Assembly: GCA_052244495.1 (NCBI GenBank)
Contig: JBQPXH010000002.1
Strand: one strand, 5' to 3'
Source of the DNA: Cereibacter_A sp052244495
Lineage (GTDB): Bacteria > Pseudomonadota > Alphaproteobacteria > Rhodobacterales > Rhodobacteraceae
DNA length: 64,000 bases
The position numbers and the translations under genes were made by a program. Every line of letters starts with the position of its first letter. Position 1 is the stretch's first letter. The notes below the pieces were generated by a model. The model was not told where the DNA came from. It did no database searches and saw only the letters and a program-made list of their open reading frames with translations. Of the stretch, positions 36,199-44,588 are shown piece after piece.

Positions 36199-38151
36199 CT
36201 ATCGCTTCGTGGCAACGGTTTCCGGAGGACGGTATCCTTCGACCCACGACAGGATCACGCGCCGCGCCGCCTGCGCATCGCCGGTCGCCATGGCGCTGCG
36301 CAATGCCCTCAGCGCCGTCGCCATTTCCAGTTCCGAGAGGCTCTCTTCCTGCGCGCGCAGGATCTTCGCATGGGGCGTGGTCAGCAGTCCTTCGCCGATC
36401 AGCAGCTCCTCGTGCAGTTTTTCGCCCGGTCGCAGCCCCGTCACGACGATCTCGATGTCGCCGAAGGGGTTGCGCGCATCACGCACGGACCGACCGGCGG
36501 CCTCGATCATCTGCACGGCCAGATCGCGGATGCGCACCGGCTTGCCCATATCGAGCACGAACACGTCGCCGCCCCGGCTTTCAGCCTGATGCGCGAATGA
36601 TCCCGCCAGAAGAACCAGACGAGCCGCTTCCGAGATGGTCATGAAGAAACGGGTGACGTCCTCATGCGTCAGGGTGACGGGGCCACCCTTGGCGATCTGC
36701 TCCTTGAAGAGCGGGATGACCGATCCTGACGATCCCAGCACGTTTCCGAACCGGACCATCGAGAAGATCGTGCCGCGCGAGCGCTTGGCCAGATCCTGGA
36801 TCACCAGTTCCGCAAGCCGTTTCGAGGCGCCCATGACGTTTGTCGGGCGCACGGCCTTGTCGGTGGAGATCAGGATGAACCGCGAGACACCCGCCTCGTG
36901 GGCGGCATCGGCCAGCGTTCGCGTGCCCAGGACGTTGTTCGCAAGGCCCGCAATCGGGTTATGCTCGACGAGCGGGACGTGCTTGTAGGCTGCGGCGTGG
37001 AAGACGACCTCGACGCCGTGGTCCTGCATCACCATCCGCGAAAGCCGCGAATCCGTCACCGAGCCCAGGACGGGCACGATCTCGACCCCCGTCCCCTCGG
37101 CCATGGCCCGCAGTTCGCGGTCGATGTTGTAAAGGGCGAATTCGCTGATTTCGAACATCACGATGCGCCGCGGTCGGATCAGGAGAAGTTGCCGGCACAG
37201 TTCCGAGCCGACGGAACCGCCCGCGCCCGACACCATGACCGATCTCCCGACATAGGCATCGGCCCCCTGCGGCAGGGCATCCTCGATCTGCTGGCGCCCG
37301 AGGAAGCGGCCGAAGGTGAAGGGGGACAGGTTGTCGACAAGCTTCTCCTCGCCCACGAGCTGGGCGAACGACGGCACGGTGTGCACGTCCACCCCGGCAA
37401 GCTGCAGGCGCTGCGCGATGCGCGAGAGCTTCGCAGGAGACTCGGACGGCATAGCCAGCAGGACACGTGCCACGTCCCGCTCCTTCACGAGACGCTCGAC
37501 CCGGTCGGACGCGTAGACCCGCAGGCCGGCAATCAGCATCCCGTGCAGCGCGGGGTTATCGTCGACAAAGGCAATCGGCCGGATGGTTCCGCGCGACCGA
37601 AGCGCGGCGGCAAGCTGCATGCCCGTGTTGCCCGCCCCGTAGATGACGACGCGGCACCCCTTCTGGTCGACCTGCAGCACCCAGAGCAGGGCGTGGAGCA
37701 TCGCCATGCGCGCAGCGACCGCCAGCATGAAGAAGAGCAGGCCGAACAGGATCGCCGCGGCGGCCGGCACGTGCATGCCGATGATCGTGGCGAGCAGCGC
37801 GAGCGCCATCGTGAGGATCGACGCGAACGCGCCCGTCTTCAGGATCGCAAGGGATTCGTATGCGTTGAGCTTGATGCGCGGCATCCCGAGGATCAGCGAG
37901 ATCCCGAATGCAAAGGCGGCGGCAGCGGGAAACAGCACCCATTCATGCTCTGCGCCGTAACCACGGATGAACGCCCCGGTGACCAGCAGCGCCAGCGGTG
38001 CCACGAGCACGTCGGCCAGAAGCAAAAGACCGCGTTTCTGACCTCTGGTCAGTCGGTCCACCAGACCGAAAAGGAGTTTCTTCACTTGGATTGTCCTGCC
38101 CTCTTGTCGCCGCGGTTGTTTTCGACCGTTCGCCGTCACCGAGACCGACAT
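36199..38151 (-). CDS. CapD/WbpM-type membrane nucleotide-sugar epimerase/dehydratase
   Basis: Up to 650 residues. Four N-terminal hydrophobic segments are followed by a CoA-binding-like Rossmann fold (VVIYGAGNTGMQLAAALR) and a C-terminal SDR domain with GAGGSVGSELCRQL, AAYKHVPLVEHNP and STDKAVRPTNVMGASKRLAE. Such enzymes make UDP-linked deoxy or keto sugars for surface polysaccharide. The ATG at 38151 has a poor ribosome site. A GTG at 38085 (VKKLLFGLVDRL) fits the family N-terminus better and is an alternative. It lies between the sugar transferase and yjbH. Confidence 0.92.
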   Translation of the reverse strand: MSVSVTANGRKQPRRQEGRTIQVKKLLFGLVDRLTRGQKRGLLLLADVLVAPLALLVTGAFIRGYGAEHEWVLFPAAAAFAFGISLILGMPRIKLNAYESLAILKTGAFASILTMALALLATIIGMHVPAAAAILFGLLFFMLAVAARMAMLHALLWVLQVDQKGCRVVIYGAGNTGMQLAAALRSRGTIRPIAFVDDNPALHGMLIAGLRVYASDRVERLVKERDVARVLLAMPSESPAKLSRIAQRLQLAGVDVHTVPSFAQLVGEEKLVDNLSPFTFGRFLGRQQIEDALPQGADAYVGRSVMVSGAGGSVGSELCRQLLLIRPRRIVMFEISEFALYNIDRELRAMAEGTGVEIVPVLGSVTDSRLSRMVMQDHGVEVVFHAAAYKHVPLVEHNPIAGLANNVLGTRTLADAAHEAGVSRFILISTDKAVRPTNVMGASKRLAELVIQDLAKRSRGTIFSMVRFGNVLGSSGSVIPLFKEQIAKGGPVTLTHEDVTRFFMTISEAARLVLLAGSFAHQAESRGGDVFVLDMGKPVRIRDLAVQMIEAAGRSVRDARNPFGDIEIVVTGLRPGEKLHEELLIGEGLLTTPHAKILRAQEESLSELEMATALRALRSAMATGDAQAARRVILSWVEGYRPPETVATKR

Positions 38152-38230
38152 CGTTTTCTGCCCAAGAAAACTCCGAATTCATATGGGGCTAGCCTAGACG
38201 AGGGCCAGAATCACCTCAAGCTCGGCAGCA

Positions 38231-38875
38231 CTATCTGCTGCGACGATTTGCGAAAGGTTGCCTATTGCGCCACAGTAGGACGCGTCCAACGGTCCGCCCC
38301 ATCAGCGCCAGGTCGAGGCAAAGCGTCCGCTTCTCCTGATAAATGAGGTCCAGCTTCGCCTTTCGAGGTATGCACCGACGGCTGTAGACCGCATCTGTCT
38401 CCGCGGGCGTGCGACAGGCGGCCAGCAGGCGTTCCTCGTGACGATGAAAATGCAGGCTTGCAAGCCCCGTGATGCCGGGGCGGCTCTTCAGGACGTCCGC
38501 GTAGATCTCCGGGTGGCGTTCGACGTAGAGGCGAAGCGGCGGGCGAGGCCCAACAAAGCTCATGTCGCCGCGCAGCACGTTCCAGAGCTGCGGAACCTCG
38601 TCGAGCCGCGTGCGGCGCAGGAAGCGCCCGGTGCGCGTCACCCTGTCCTTCTTGTCGCCGCCCGAGACGCCTGCGTTCTGCGATGCAGGCCGCATCGTCC
38701 GCAGCTTCCACAGATCGAAGCCTTCGGTCGGGGTCTTCATGCGCTCGGCGACGTAGAAGAGCGGCCGGCCTTCGATAACCCGCAGGACCAGCAGCAGAAG
38801 CAGGAACGGCAGCGCCAGCAGGAGAACGAGGATCAGCGCGACAACCAGATCGAGGAGGCGCTTCGCGGGCGTCAT
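38231..38875 (-). CDS. Undecaprenyl-phosphate sugar-1-phosphate transferase (bacterial sugar transferase)
   Basis: A 214-residue priming glycosyltransferase that would load the first sugar-phosphate onto the lipid carrier in polysaccharide synthesis. One N-terminal hydrophobic hairpin (LLDLVVALILVLLLALPFLL) precedes the catalytic domain with FDLWKLRTMR, RRTRLDEVPQLWNVLRGDMS and FVGPRPPL, the signature of the family. The start is placed at the ATG of MTPAKRLLDLV since the open frame upstream overlaps the preceding gene and does not resemble the family. Its substrate sugar is unknown. Confidence 0.93.
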   Translation of the reverse strand: MTPAKRLLDLVVALILVLLLALPFLLLLLVLRVIEGRPLFYVAERMKTPTEGFDLWKLRTMRPASQNAGVSGGDKKDRVTRTGRFLRRTRLDEVPQLWNVLRGDMSFVGPRPPLRLYVERHPEIYADVLKSRPGITGLASLHFHRHEERLLAACRTPAETDAVYSRRCIPRKAKLDLIYQEKRTLCLDLALMGRTVGRVLLWRNRQPFANRRSR

Positions 38876-38897
38876 CGCGGGAAACTTTCCGTCGGGA

Positions 38898-39749
38898 TCA
38901 TTGCAGGCGTCTCCATTCCGAGACGAGCCGGGTGGCGCTGCCGCCGTCTTCGGGCAGATCGCAGATCGCGGCGAGACGGTCCAGAGCCATTCCGACGCGC
39001 GGCACCACACCTTCCCGCGGCGGCCCCCAGCGCCATGCGAGGCCCGACGCCTCCAGCAGGTCGGCCATGTCCACCGCAGGAGGAACGCCCAGATTGAGAA
39101 TGCCCGGAAGCGCTTCACCCTCTGCCGCGAGGCGCGAGAGGCTCGCCAGAACCGCAGCGAGCGTCACGGGGCCGATGTAGCTGCGCACCGGCCCTCTTGC
39201 TCCGGGCACCGGATCCAGCACGATGTCGGCACCGGGCGCACGAGCCTGCCCGAGCAGCGCATCCGCCCCCGCCACGTTGCCAAGGCGCAGGATGGTGAGC
39301 TTCGGCCGCTGCGGCCCCGACCAATCGAGTGCAGCCCGTTCCATCGAGAGCTTCGCCGCGCCATAGGCATTGTCGGGCCGGGGCTCGTCCTCTTCCGCAA
39401 GATCGTCGGAGCGGGTCGAGCCATAGACGGCGCCGGAGGAGAGAAGGAACACATGGCGGGCCCCGGTCGCCTCGGCTGCGCGGCACCCCGCAAGTCCGAG
39501 TGCGACGTTATCCTCGAGCCGCCCGCTGCGGTCGGTAACGCCGGCGAGGGTCAGCACGACATCTGCCGCAGTCTCGGGTTCTGCCCCTCCCAGCATGTCC
39601 CAGACGAGTTCCGGTTGCGTCTCGCCGCTGACGCCCGCCGTCCGTCGGTGCCAGACCGGCTGGAGACCCTCCGGCGGCACCTCCCACGCCCGGCGGAGGA
39701 AGCGGCCGATCCGCCCGGTCGAGCCGAGAACGAGGACGCGGGCGGCCAT
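38898..39749 (-). CDS. NAD-dependent epimerase/dehydratase family protein
   Basis: A 283-residue extended SDR. The Rossmann motif VLVLGSTGRIGRFL is at the N-terminus. VVLTLAGVT, FLLSSGAVYG and the catalytic Tyr-x3-Lys in NAYGAAKLSMERA follow. The substrate is probably a nucleotide sugar given its polysaccharide-gene neighbours, but nothing in the sequence settles this. It starts inside the marR stop (TGATG), so it is translationally coupled. Confidence 0.88.
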   Translation of the reverse strand: MAARVLVLGSTGRIGRFLRRAWEVPPEGLQPVWHRRTAGVSGETQPELVWDMLGGAEPETAADVVLTLAGVTDRSGRLEDNVALGLAGCRAAEATGARHVFLLSSGAVYGSTRSDDLAEEDEPRPDNAYGAAKLSMERAALDWSGPQRPKLTILRLGNVAGADALLGQARAPGADIVLDPVPGARGPVRSYIGPVTLAAVLASLSRLAAEGEALPGILNLGVPPAVDMADLLEASGLAWRWGPPREGVVPRVGMALDRLAAICDLPEDGGSATRLVSEWRRLQ

Positions 39750-40192
39750 CAGTCCTCTTCCTCGAACCTCGTGCGCATCTCGCGCAGGACCGGCAGCACC
39801 GCACGCACCCGCTCGGCGCCCAGCGACTGGACGACATCGGCGATGAGCGGCGCGATGGCCGCCACGGCCGCGTCGCGCGCCTTCCGGCCCGAGGGGCTGA
39901 TCGAGACGAACTTGCGCCGGGCATCGTCCCAGTCGGGACGGATATGCACGTGCCCCGCCCATTCCAGTTTCGCCAGCGTGTTGGTCATGGCGCCGCGCGT
40001 GACGTGGAAGGCGCGCGCGAGTTGCGCCGGCGTCCGCTCTTCCGCGGCGCGCGCCAGATGGTTCAGCACGCCGAAATGCGACAGCTCCATGCCCTTGGGC
40101 AGGACCTTGGACAGGCGGTTCCGGGCCAGCTGGTCGGCCATGAACAGCTCTCCGAACAACGCCACCGCAAGCTCATCCGTCCTCTCCGACAT
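39749..40192 (-). CDS. MarR-family transcriptional regulator
   Basis: A 147-residue winged helix-turn-helix protein. SHFGVLNHLARAAEERTPAQ leads into the recognition region FHVTRGAMTNTLAKLEWAGHV and the wing RPDWDDARRKFVSISPSGR, which carries the MarR D-x-R-x2 pattern. It is coupled to genes on both sides by TGATG junctions, so it is an internal operon member rather than a divergently placed regulator. Target and ligand are unknown. Confidence 0.92.
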   Translation of the reverse strand: MSERTDELAVALFGELFMADQLARNRLSKVLPKGMELSHFGVLNHLARAAEERTPAQLARAFHVTRGAMTNTLAKLEWAGHVHIRPDWDDARRKFVSISPSGRKARDAAVAAIAPLIADVVQSLGAERVRAVLPVLREMRTRFEEED

Positions 40193-41022
40193 CAGGTGCC
40201 CGCGAAGGGGCGGTCGTGATCGAGCGACGGCACGCGATGGCGTGCGCGTCCGACCTCGGCAAGGTCGAGGTCCACGAGCGTCACGCCGGGTGCGGTTCCC
40301 GCATCGGCAAGGACCTCTCCCCATGGCGCGATGGCGAGGCTGTGCCCATGCGTGCGCCGGCCCTTGCCATGCGCCTCGGCATGGAAGCCGGTCTGCGCGG
40401 GGGCGAGGACGAAGCAGCCGGTCTCGATCGCCCGCGCGCGGAGCAGGATCTCCCAATGCGCGGCGCCGGTCACATGGTTGAAGGCCGCGGGAACCGTCAG
40501 GATCTCTGCCCCTGCCTGTGCAAGCCGACGGTAGAGATGGGGAAACCTGAGGTCGTAGCAGACCGTCATGCCGATTGCCGCAAGGTCGGTCCTTGCAACC
40601 ACGGCCGTCTCACCTGGACGGTAGGCCGACGACTCCCGGTAGACCTCGGTCTCCGACACGTTGACGTCGAACATGTGGATCTTGTCGTAGCGCGCCTTCA
40701 CACTCCCGTCCGGCGCAATCAGGAAGCTCCGGTTCGCAAAACGACCGTCGGCGTCATGCGTCAGCAACCCGAGGGAGCCGATCAGCAGCCATATTCCGGC
40801 GTCGGCCGCCGCCTCGCGCAGCGCCGCAAGCGTCGCGTCCTCTTCCTCATGCCGGAAGATGCGCCGCTGATGCTCGCGGCTGGACGAGAGGCAGCTCGTG
40901 CATTCGGGCGTGAGGACGAACCCGGCTCCGGCTTCGGCCGCCGCTCGCACATGGCCGAGCGTCACCGGAAGGTTCGCCTCCGGATCGTCGGTCACGTTGA
41001 GCTGGACGAGGGCCGCGCGCAT
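40192..41022 (-). CDS. Carbon-nitrogen hydrolase (nitrilase superfamily, Nit-like)
   Basis: A 276-residue amidase-type enzyme with the Glu-Lys-Cys triad: Glu in FVLTPECTSCL, Lys in RYDKIHMFDVNV, Cys in GMTVCYDLRFPHLYR. The sequence and its place next to glutaredoxin resemble the Nit1/Nit2 branch, whose members hydrolyse deaminated glutathione or omega-amides; this subfamily call is inferred. The ATG at 41022 is chosen; an adjacent GTG at 41025 is possible. It begins 5 nt after the grxC stop. Confidence 0.92.
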   Translation of the reverse strand: MRAALVQLNVTDDPEANLPVTLGHVRAAAEAGAGFVLTPECTSCLSSSREHQRRIFRHEEEDATLAALREAAADAGIWLLIGSLGLLTHDADGRFANRSFLIAPDGSVKARYDKIHMFDVNVSETEVYRESSAYRPGETAVVARTDLAAIGMTVCYDLRFPHLYRRLAQAGAEILTVPAAFNHVTGAAHWEILLRARAIETGCFVLAPAQTGFHAEAHGKGRRTHGHSLAIAPWGEVLADAGTAPGVTLVDLDLAEVGRARHRVPSLDHDRPFAGT

Positions 41023-41027
41023 CACCG

Positions 41028-41285
41028 TCAGTCCGCCAGCATCGGGTCGAGCTTGCCGGCCCCGTCGAGCGCATAAAGGTCGTCGCAGCCGCCGACATGC
41101 TGGCCGCCGATGAAGATCTGCGGCACCGTGCGCCGGCCGAAGGCGCGCTGGGTCATTGCCGCGCGCAGCGAGGGGTCTCGGCTGACATCGGTCTCGGCGT
41201 AGGTCACGCCCTTGCGCTGAAGCAGCGCCTTGGCCGCCTGGCAGTAGCCGCAGGTGGGCGTCGTGTAGATCTCGACGGACTTCAT
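41028..41285 (-). CDS. grxC: Glutaredoxin 3
   Basis: An 85-residue dithiol glutaredoxin. The active site CGYC is at residues 12-15, the cis-Pro is in TVPQIFIGGQHVGG, and the C-terminal helix is complete. It reduces protein and glutathione mixed disulfides. A good Shine-Dalgarno (GGAAGGGAA) precedes the ATG, and a candidate promoter lies at the end of comF. It heads the run grxC-nitrilase-marR-epimerase-sugar transferase. Confidence 0.96.
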   Translation of the reverse strand: MKSVEIYTTPTCGYCQAAKALLQRKGVTYAETDVSRDPSLRAAMTQRAFGRRTVPQIFIGGQHVGGCDDLYALDGAGKLDPMLAD

Positions 41286-41309
41286 CGCGTTCCCTTCCAG
41301 TCGTGGGTG

Positions 41310-41337
41310 ACTATAGGGATTTAGGCGTCCTTCGCAA
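41310..41337 (-). promoter_or_regulatory. Candidate grxC promoter
   Basis: On the minus strand TTGCGA (41337-41332), 16 bp, TATAGT (41315-41310). It overlaps the 3' end of comF and would start transcription about 20 nt before the grxC ATG. Confidence 0.4.
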
Positions 41338-42046
41338 CGCGCGCCAGCACGGCTACCGAGACCTCGGTGGCGCCGGCGCCGTGACAGGCCTCGGTCGCCG
41401 CCGCGAGGGTCGCACCGGAGGTCATCACATCGTCCACCAGAAGCACCCGCCGCCCGCGCAACAGGCCGCCGCGCCTCGGGTGCGGGCGGATCGCCCCGGT
41501 CATGTTGTCGAACCTGCCCTCGCGGCTCCGCCCGTCCTGGCTGTGCGTGTTCCGCCCGCGCACCAGCGCATCGGGGCAGTGGTCGAGCTGCCCCTGCCGG
41601 GCCAATTCGGCCGAGAGCAGGGCGGACTGGTTGTAGCGACGCGCGAGAAGCCGGGTCCAGTAGAGCGGCACCGGCACGACGAGCGTCCCCGGTGTCAGGA
41701 CAGGCCGGGCAGCCTTGAGCATCCATCCCGCCGCCGGCCGCACCAGGTCAAGCCGGTCTCCGTGTTTCAGCGCGAGGGCGAGCTTGCGGCCATTGTCGCG
41801 GTAGAGCATCGCTGCGCGGCCATGATCCCATGGACGTCCGAGCGCCAGGCAATCGTCGCAATGGGCAGCATGGTCGCCATCCTCTCCGGGCAAAGGCGTG
41901 CCGCAGAGGTCGCAGACGAGCGGGCCGGCGATGAAGGGCGTATCGCGCCAGCAACTCCCGCAGAGCCCGAAATCCGTCGTCACCAGCGTTCCGCACAGGA
42001 GGCATTGTGGCGGAAACAGCAGACGCAGCACGGCTTGCAATCCCAT
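41321..42046 (-). CDS. comF: ComF family phosphoribosyltransferase-like protein
   Basis: A 241-residue protein. Two N-terminal zinc-ribbon Cys pairs (CLLCGTL/CGSCW and CDLCGTP/CDDCLAL) are followed by a type I phosphoribosyltransferase fold with the PRPP loop VLLVDDVMTSGATL near residue 200. Homologues take part in DNA uptake in competent bacteria; in alphaproteobacteria the role is mostly untested. The ATG of MGLQAVLRLLFPPQC is preferred because the upstream frame is low-complexity. It is divergent from a methyltransferase gene across 32 nt. Confidence 0.92.
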   Translation of the reverse strand: MGLQAVLRLLFPPQCLLCGTLVTTDFGLCGSCWRDTPFIAGPLVCDLCGTPLPGEDGDHAAHCDDCLALGRPWDHGRAAMLYRDNGRKLALALKHGDRLDLVRPAAGWMLKAARPVLTPGTLVVPVPLYWTRLLARRYNQSALLSAELARQGQLDHCPDALVRGRNTHSQDGRSREGRFDNMTGAIRPHPRRGGLLRGRRVLLVDDVMTSGATLAAATEACHGAGATEVSVAVLARVAKDA

Positions 42047-42078
42047 CCCGCCCCCCTTACCTCGCGGCGGAGGCCCCC

Positions 42079-42897
42079 ATGACCCCCATCCTGACCGACC
42101 GCTCCGCACTCGACCGCCACCGGACTCGCGCCCGCCGTGCGCCCGAGCTTTTCCTTCACGAGGAGGCCGCCCTCGAGGTCGAGGAAAGACTGGGCGAGGT
42201 TAACAGACGGTTTACGGCGCCCGCCGTCATCACGCCCTTCCCCGAGGTGTGGCGGGATCGCCTTCAGGATGCGCGCGTCGTGCCCGACGACGAGCGCCTC
42301 GATCTTGGCGAGGCCGCCCATGACCTCGTGGTTCATGCGCTCGGCATGCATTGGGCGAACGATCCCGTCGGCCAGCTCGTGCAGTGCCGCCGGGCGCTTC
42401 GGCCGGACGGACTGTTCCTCGGGCTTCTCTTCGGCGGCCGGACCCTCTCCGAATTGCGGATCGCGCTGGCCGAGGCCGAGGCTGCCGTGACGGGCGGTCT
42501 TTCTCCCAGGATCGTGCCAATGGCCGAGATCCGTGACCTGGGCGGCCTTTTGCAGCGGGCAGGCCTTGCGCTTCCGGTGGCGGATTCCCTTCTTCGGGAA
42601 GTCCATTATCGCGACACGCTGCATCTGATGCGGGATCTTCGGGCCATGGGCGAGACGAACGCCCTTGACGCGCGGCTGCGCCGGCCGAGCCGCCGCGCGC
42701 TCTTCGCCGAGGCGGATGCGCGCTACCCCCGGCGCGTGGGCGACCGGATCGTAGCCAGCTTCGAGATCATCTGCCTGACCGGCTGGGCTCCGCACGAAAG
42801 CCAGCAGAAGCCGCTCCGCCCCGGCTCTGCGGAACAGAGCCTGGCCGATGCGCTCGAGAAGGCCCGGAGGGGCGGCACGGGCAAGGCCGATGGTTGA
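42079..42897 (+). CDS. SAM-dependent methyltransferase, BioC/NDUFAF5-like
   Basis: A 272-residue class I methyltransferase-like protein starting MTPILTDRSALDRHRTRARR. The block VVHALGMHWANDPVGQLVQC and RRALRPDGLFLGLLFGGRTL is typical of the alphaproteobacterial BioC-like/NDUFAF5 group, whose mitochondrial member hydroxylates an Arg in complex I. The canonical SAM-binding GxGxG is degenerate: the region after FPEVWRDRLQD lacks a Gly-rich loop, so activity is uncertain. GGAGG precedes the ATG. Confidence 0.85.
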   Translation: MTPILTDRSALDRHRTRARRAPELFLHEEAALEVEERLGEVNRRFTAPAVITPFPEVWRDRLQDARVVPDDERLDLGEAAHDLVVHALGMHWANDPVGQLVQCRRALRPDGLFLGLLFGGRTLSELRIALAEAEAAVTGGLSPRIVPMAEIRDLGGLLQRAGLALPVADSLLREVHYRDTLHLMRDLRAMGETNALDARLRRPSRRALFAEADARYPRRVGDRIVASFEIICLTGWAPHESQQKPLRPGSAEQSLADALEKARRGGTGKADG

Positions 42898-42949
42898 CCG
42901 CGGTCCAGATGCCTATATGTGTCTCACGGACTGAATGTATGGAAGCGGA

Positions 42950-44068
42950 ATGACGCCGATGCTGCAAGCCACGCCGGAGCAGGCGCGCAAACTGGGAGCC
43001 GAGGAGCCGATTCATCCCGGCGAAGGTCGGCTGGCCCATGCGCCCGCCGACCATCCGGAACTGCCGCAGCCGAAGATCGGCATCCTGCTTGCGAACCTCG
43101 GCACGCCGGACAACTACGACTACTGGTCGATGCGGCGCTACCTGAACGAGTTTCTCTCGGACAAGCGCGTGATCGACTACCCGGCGTGGAAGTGGCAGCC
43201 GCTGCTTCAGGTCCTGATCCTGTCGAAGCGACCCTTCTCCTCGGGCGCGAACTACAAGCTGATCTGGAACCACGAGAAAGGCGAAAGCCCTCTCATGACG
43301 ATCACGAAGGACCAGACCGCGCGGATCGCGGACGAGCTGCGCGCGCTCCACGGCAACCGGGTGATCGTCGACTTCTGCATGCGCTACGGAAATCCCTCGA
43401 CGGAGAGCCGCGTGCGCACGATGGTCGATGCGGGCTGCGAGAAGATCCTCTTCTTCCCGCTCTATCCCCATTATGCAGGCGCGACCTCCGCCACGGCCAA
43501 CGACGAGTTCTTCCGCGCCATGATGAAGGAAAAGCGCCAGCCCGCCGTGCGGACGGTGCCGGAATACTACGAGCACCCGCTCTACATCGACGCGCTCGCC
43601 CGCTCGGTCGAGCGCGCCTATGCGGACCTCGATCATCGTCCGGACGTGCTGGTCGCCTCCTATCACGGCATGCCCCGCCGCTATCTCCTCGCTGGCGATC
43701 CCTATCACTGCCAGTGCGCCAAGACCTCGCGCCTTCTGCGCGAGCGGCTGGGATGGGCCAAGGATGCGATCGACACGACCTTCCAGTCGGTCTTCGGGCC
43801 GGAGGAGTGGCTGAAGCCCTACACGGTCGAGCATGTGGCGGAACTCGCCCGCAGCGGCCGGAAGCGTATTGCCGTCATCGCACCTGCCTTCTCGGCAGAT
43901 TGCATCGAGACGCTGGAGGAGATCAACGGCGAGATCCGCGAGGCCTTCGAGGAGGCCGGTGGCGAGGAATTCACCTACATCCCCTGCCTGAACGACGATG
44001 AGGCGCACATCAAGGCGCTGGTCGCGGTGATCGAGGACAACCTCGCGGGCTGGATCAACCGGAGCTGA
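42950..44068 (+). CDS. hemH: Ferrochelatase
   Basis: About 372 residues; inserts Fe2+ into protoporphyrin IX to give heme. IGILLANLGTPDNYDY starts the fold. The catalytic His is in VASYHGMPRRYL and the acidic partner in PAFSADCIETLEEI. GDPYHCQCAKTSRLLRERLG is also typical of HemH. An in-frame ATG at 42935 is an alternative start; 42950 is chosen for the GGAAG just upstream. An AT-rich patch GCCTATATG at 42911-42919 may hold its promoter. A 7-bp tandem repeat begins 15 nt after the stop. Confidence 0.95.
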   Translation: MTPMLQATPEQARKLGAEEPIHPGEGRLAHAPADHPELPQPKIGILLANLGTPDNYDYWSMRRYLNEFLSDKRVIDYPAWKWQPLLQVLILSKRPFSSGANYKLIWNHEKGESPLMTITKDQTARIADELRALHGNRVIVDFCMRYGNPSTESRVRTMVDAGCEKILFFPLYPHYAGATSATANDEFFRAMMKEKRQPAVRTVPEYYEHPLYIDALARSVERAYADLDHRPDVLVASYHGMPRRYLLAGDPYHCQCAKTSRLLRERLGWAKDAIDTTFQSVFGPEEWLKPYTVEHVAELARSGRKRIAVIAPAFSADCIETLEEINGEIREAFEEAGGEEFTYIPCLNDDEAHIKALVAVIEDNLAGWINRS

Positions 44069-44083
44069 GGTCGCGCCCGCAAG

Positions 44084-44172
44084 CCTTGAGCCTTGAGCCT
44101 TGAGCCTTGAGCCTTGAGCCTTGAGCCTTGAGCCTTGAGCCTTGAGCCTTGAGCCTTGAGCCTTGAGCCTTG
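44084..44172. repeat. Heptanucleotide tandem repeat, 12 perfect copies of CCTTGAG
   Basis: Copies run without error from 44084 to 44167 and are followed by a partial CCTTG to 44172. The array is intergenic, between hemH and the convergent terminator of the 58-aa gene. Perfect identity of all copies suggests recent expansion by slippage. The unit is not a multiple of three, but no gene I would support reads through it. Confidence 0.97.
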
Positions 44173-44207
44173 GTGCGGCCTCTTCGGGTGACCTGCAACG
44201 GCTTCGT

Positions 44208-44241
44208 CGAAAAGAAAGGGCGGCGAGTGTCCCCGCCGCCC
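44208..44241 (-). terminator. Intrinsic terminator of the 58-aa gene
   Basis: Stem GGGCGGCG / CGCCGCCC with an 8-nt loop (44218-44241). On the minus strand it is followed by TTTCTTTTCG, a good U-tract. Confidence 0.8.
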
Positions 44242-44263
44242 TCAAGTCAGGATGTCGCGCTGA

Positions 44264-44440
44264 TCAGTTGGCGGCGACGGCGGCCACGACCACCAGCAGC
44301 ATCAGCGGAACCAGAATGCCGCCCGACGAAGCGGTTTCCGCTTCCACGACGGCCGGTTCCATGACCGGTTCGGCCATGCCGCCGGCGAAGGCGGAAGTGG
44401 CAGCGATCGAAAGGGCGGCGGCGAGCGCGAGTTTCTTCAT
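44264..44440 (-). CDS. Small exported protein with C-terminal membrane segment (58 aa)
   Basis: MKKLALAAALSIAATSAFAGG is a signal peptide. A short acidic spacer (MAEPVMEPAVVEAETASS) follows, then one hydrophobic segment GGILVPLMLLVVVAAVAAN at the C-terminus. GGAGG precedes the ATG and a strong terminator follows. It is related in layout to the 77-aa gene at 32965-33198. By recollection such tiny proteins next to hemH recur in Rhodobacteraceae. Function unknown; the context suggests nothing firmer than envelope location. Confidence 0.75.
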   Translation of the reverse strand: MKKLALAAALSIAATSAFAGGMAEPVMEPAVVEAETASSGGILVPLMLLVVVAAVAAN

Positions 44441-44588
44441 GTGAGACCTCCAGATATGGCACCCGGTCCGAATACAGGTGAGGCGGCCGGATGCCCCCAA
44501 GACATTACCTCGTGATGCCGAGTAACCAGCATGCTTGGGGAAAAGCAATCGGGGTGCCTGAAGATCCCTTGACTGTTGCAGGCTTACG

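Noticed and set aside
42895..42918. RpoH-type promoter before hemH
   Set aside because: CCTATAT is present at 42912-42918, but no CTTG lies 17-18 bp upstream. TTGACC is only 14 bp from TATATG, so no confident promoter class.
44084..44172. Heptanucleotide array as a CRISPR
   Set aside because: Units are 7 bp with no spacers, and no cas genes are present.
42767..44245. Minus-strand open frame reading through the heptanucleotide array
   Set aside because: It is antisense to hemH and Arg/His/Leu-rich. The array gives only an RLKAQGS repeat, so I do not support a phase-variable gene here.
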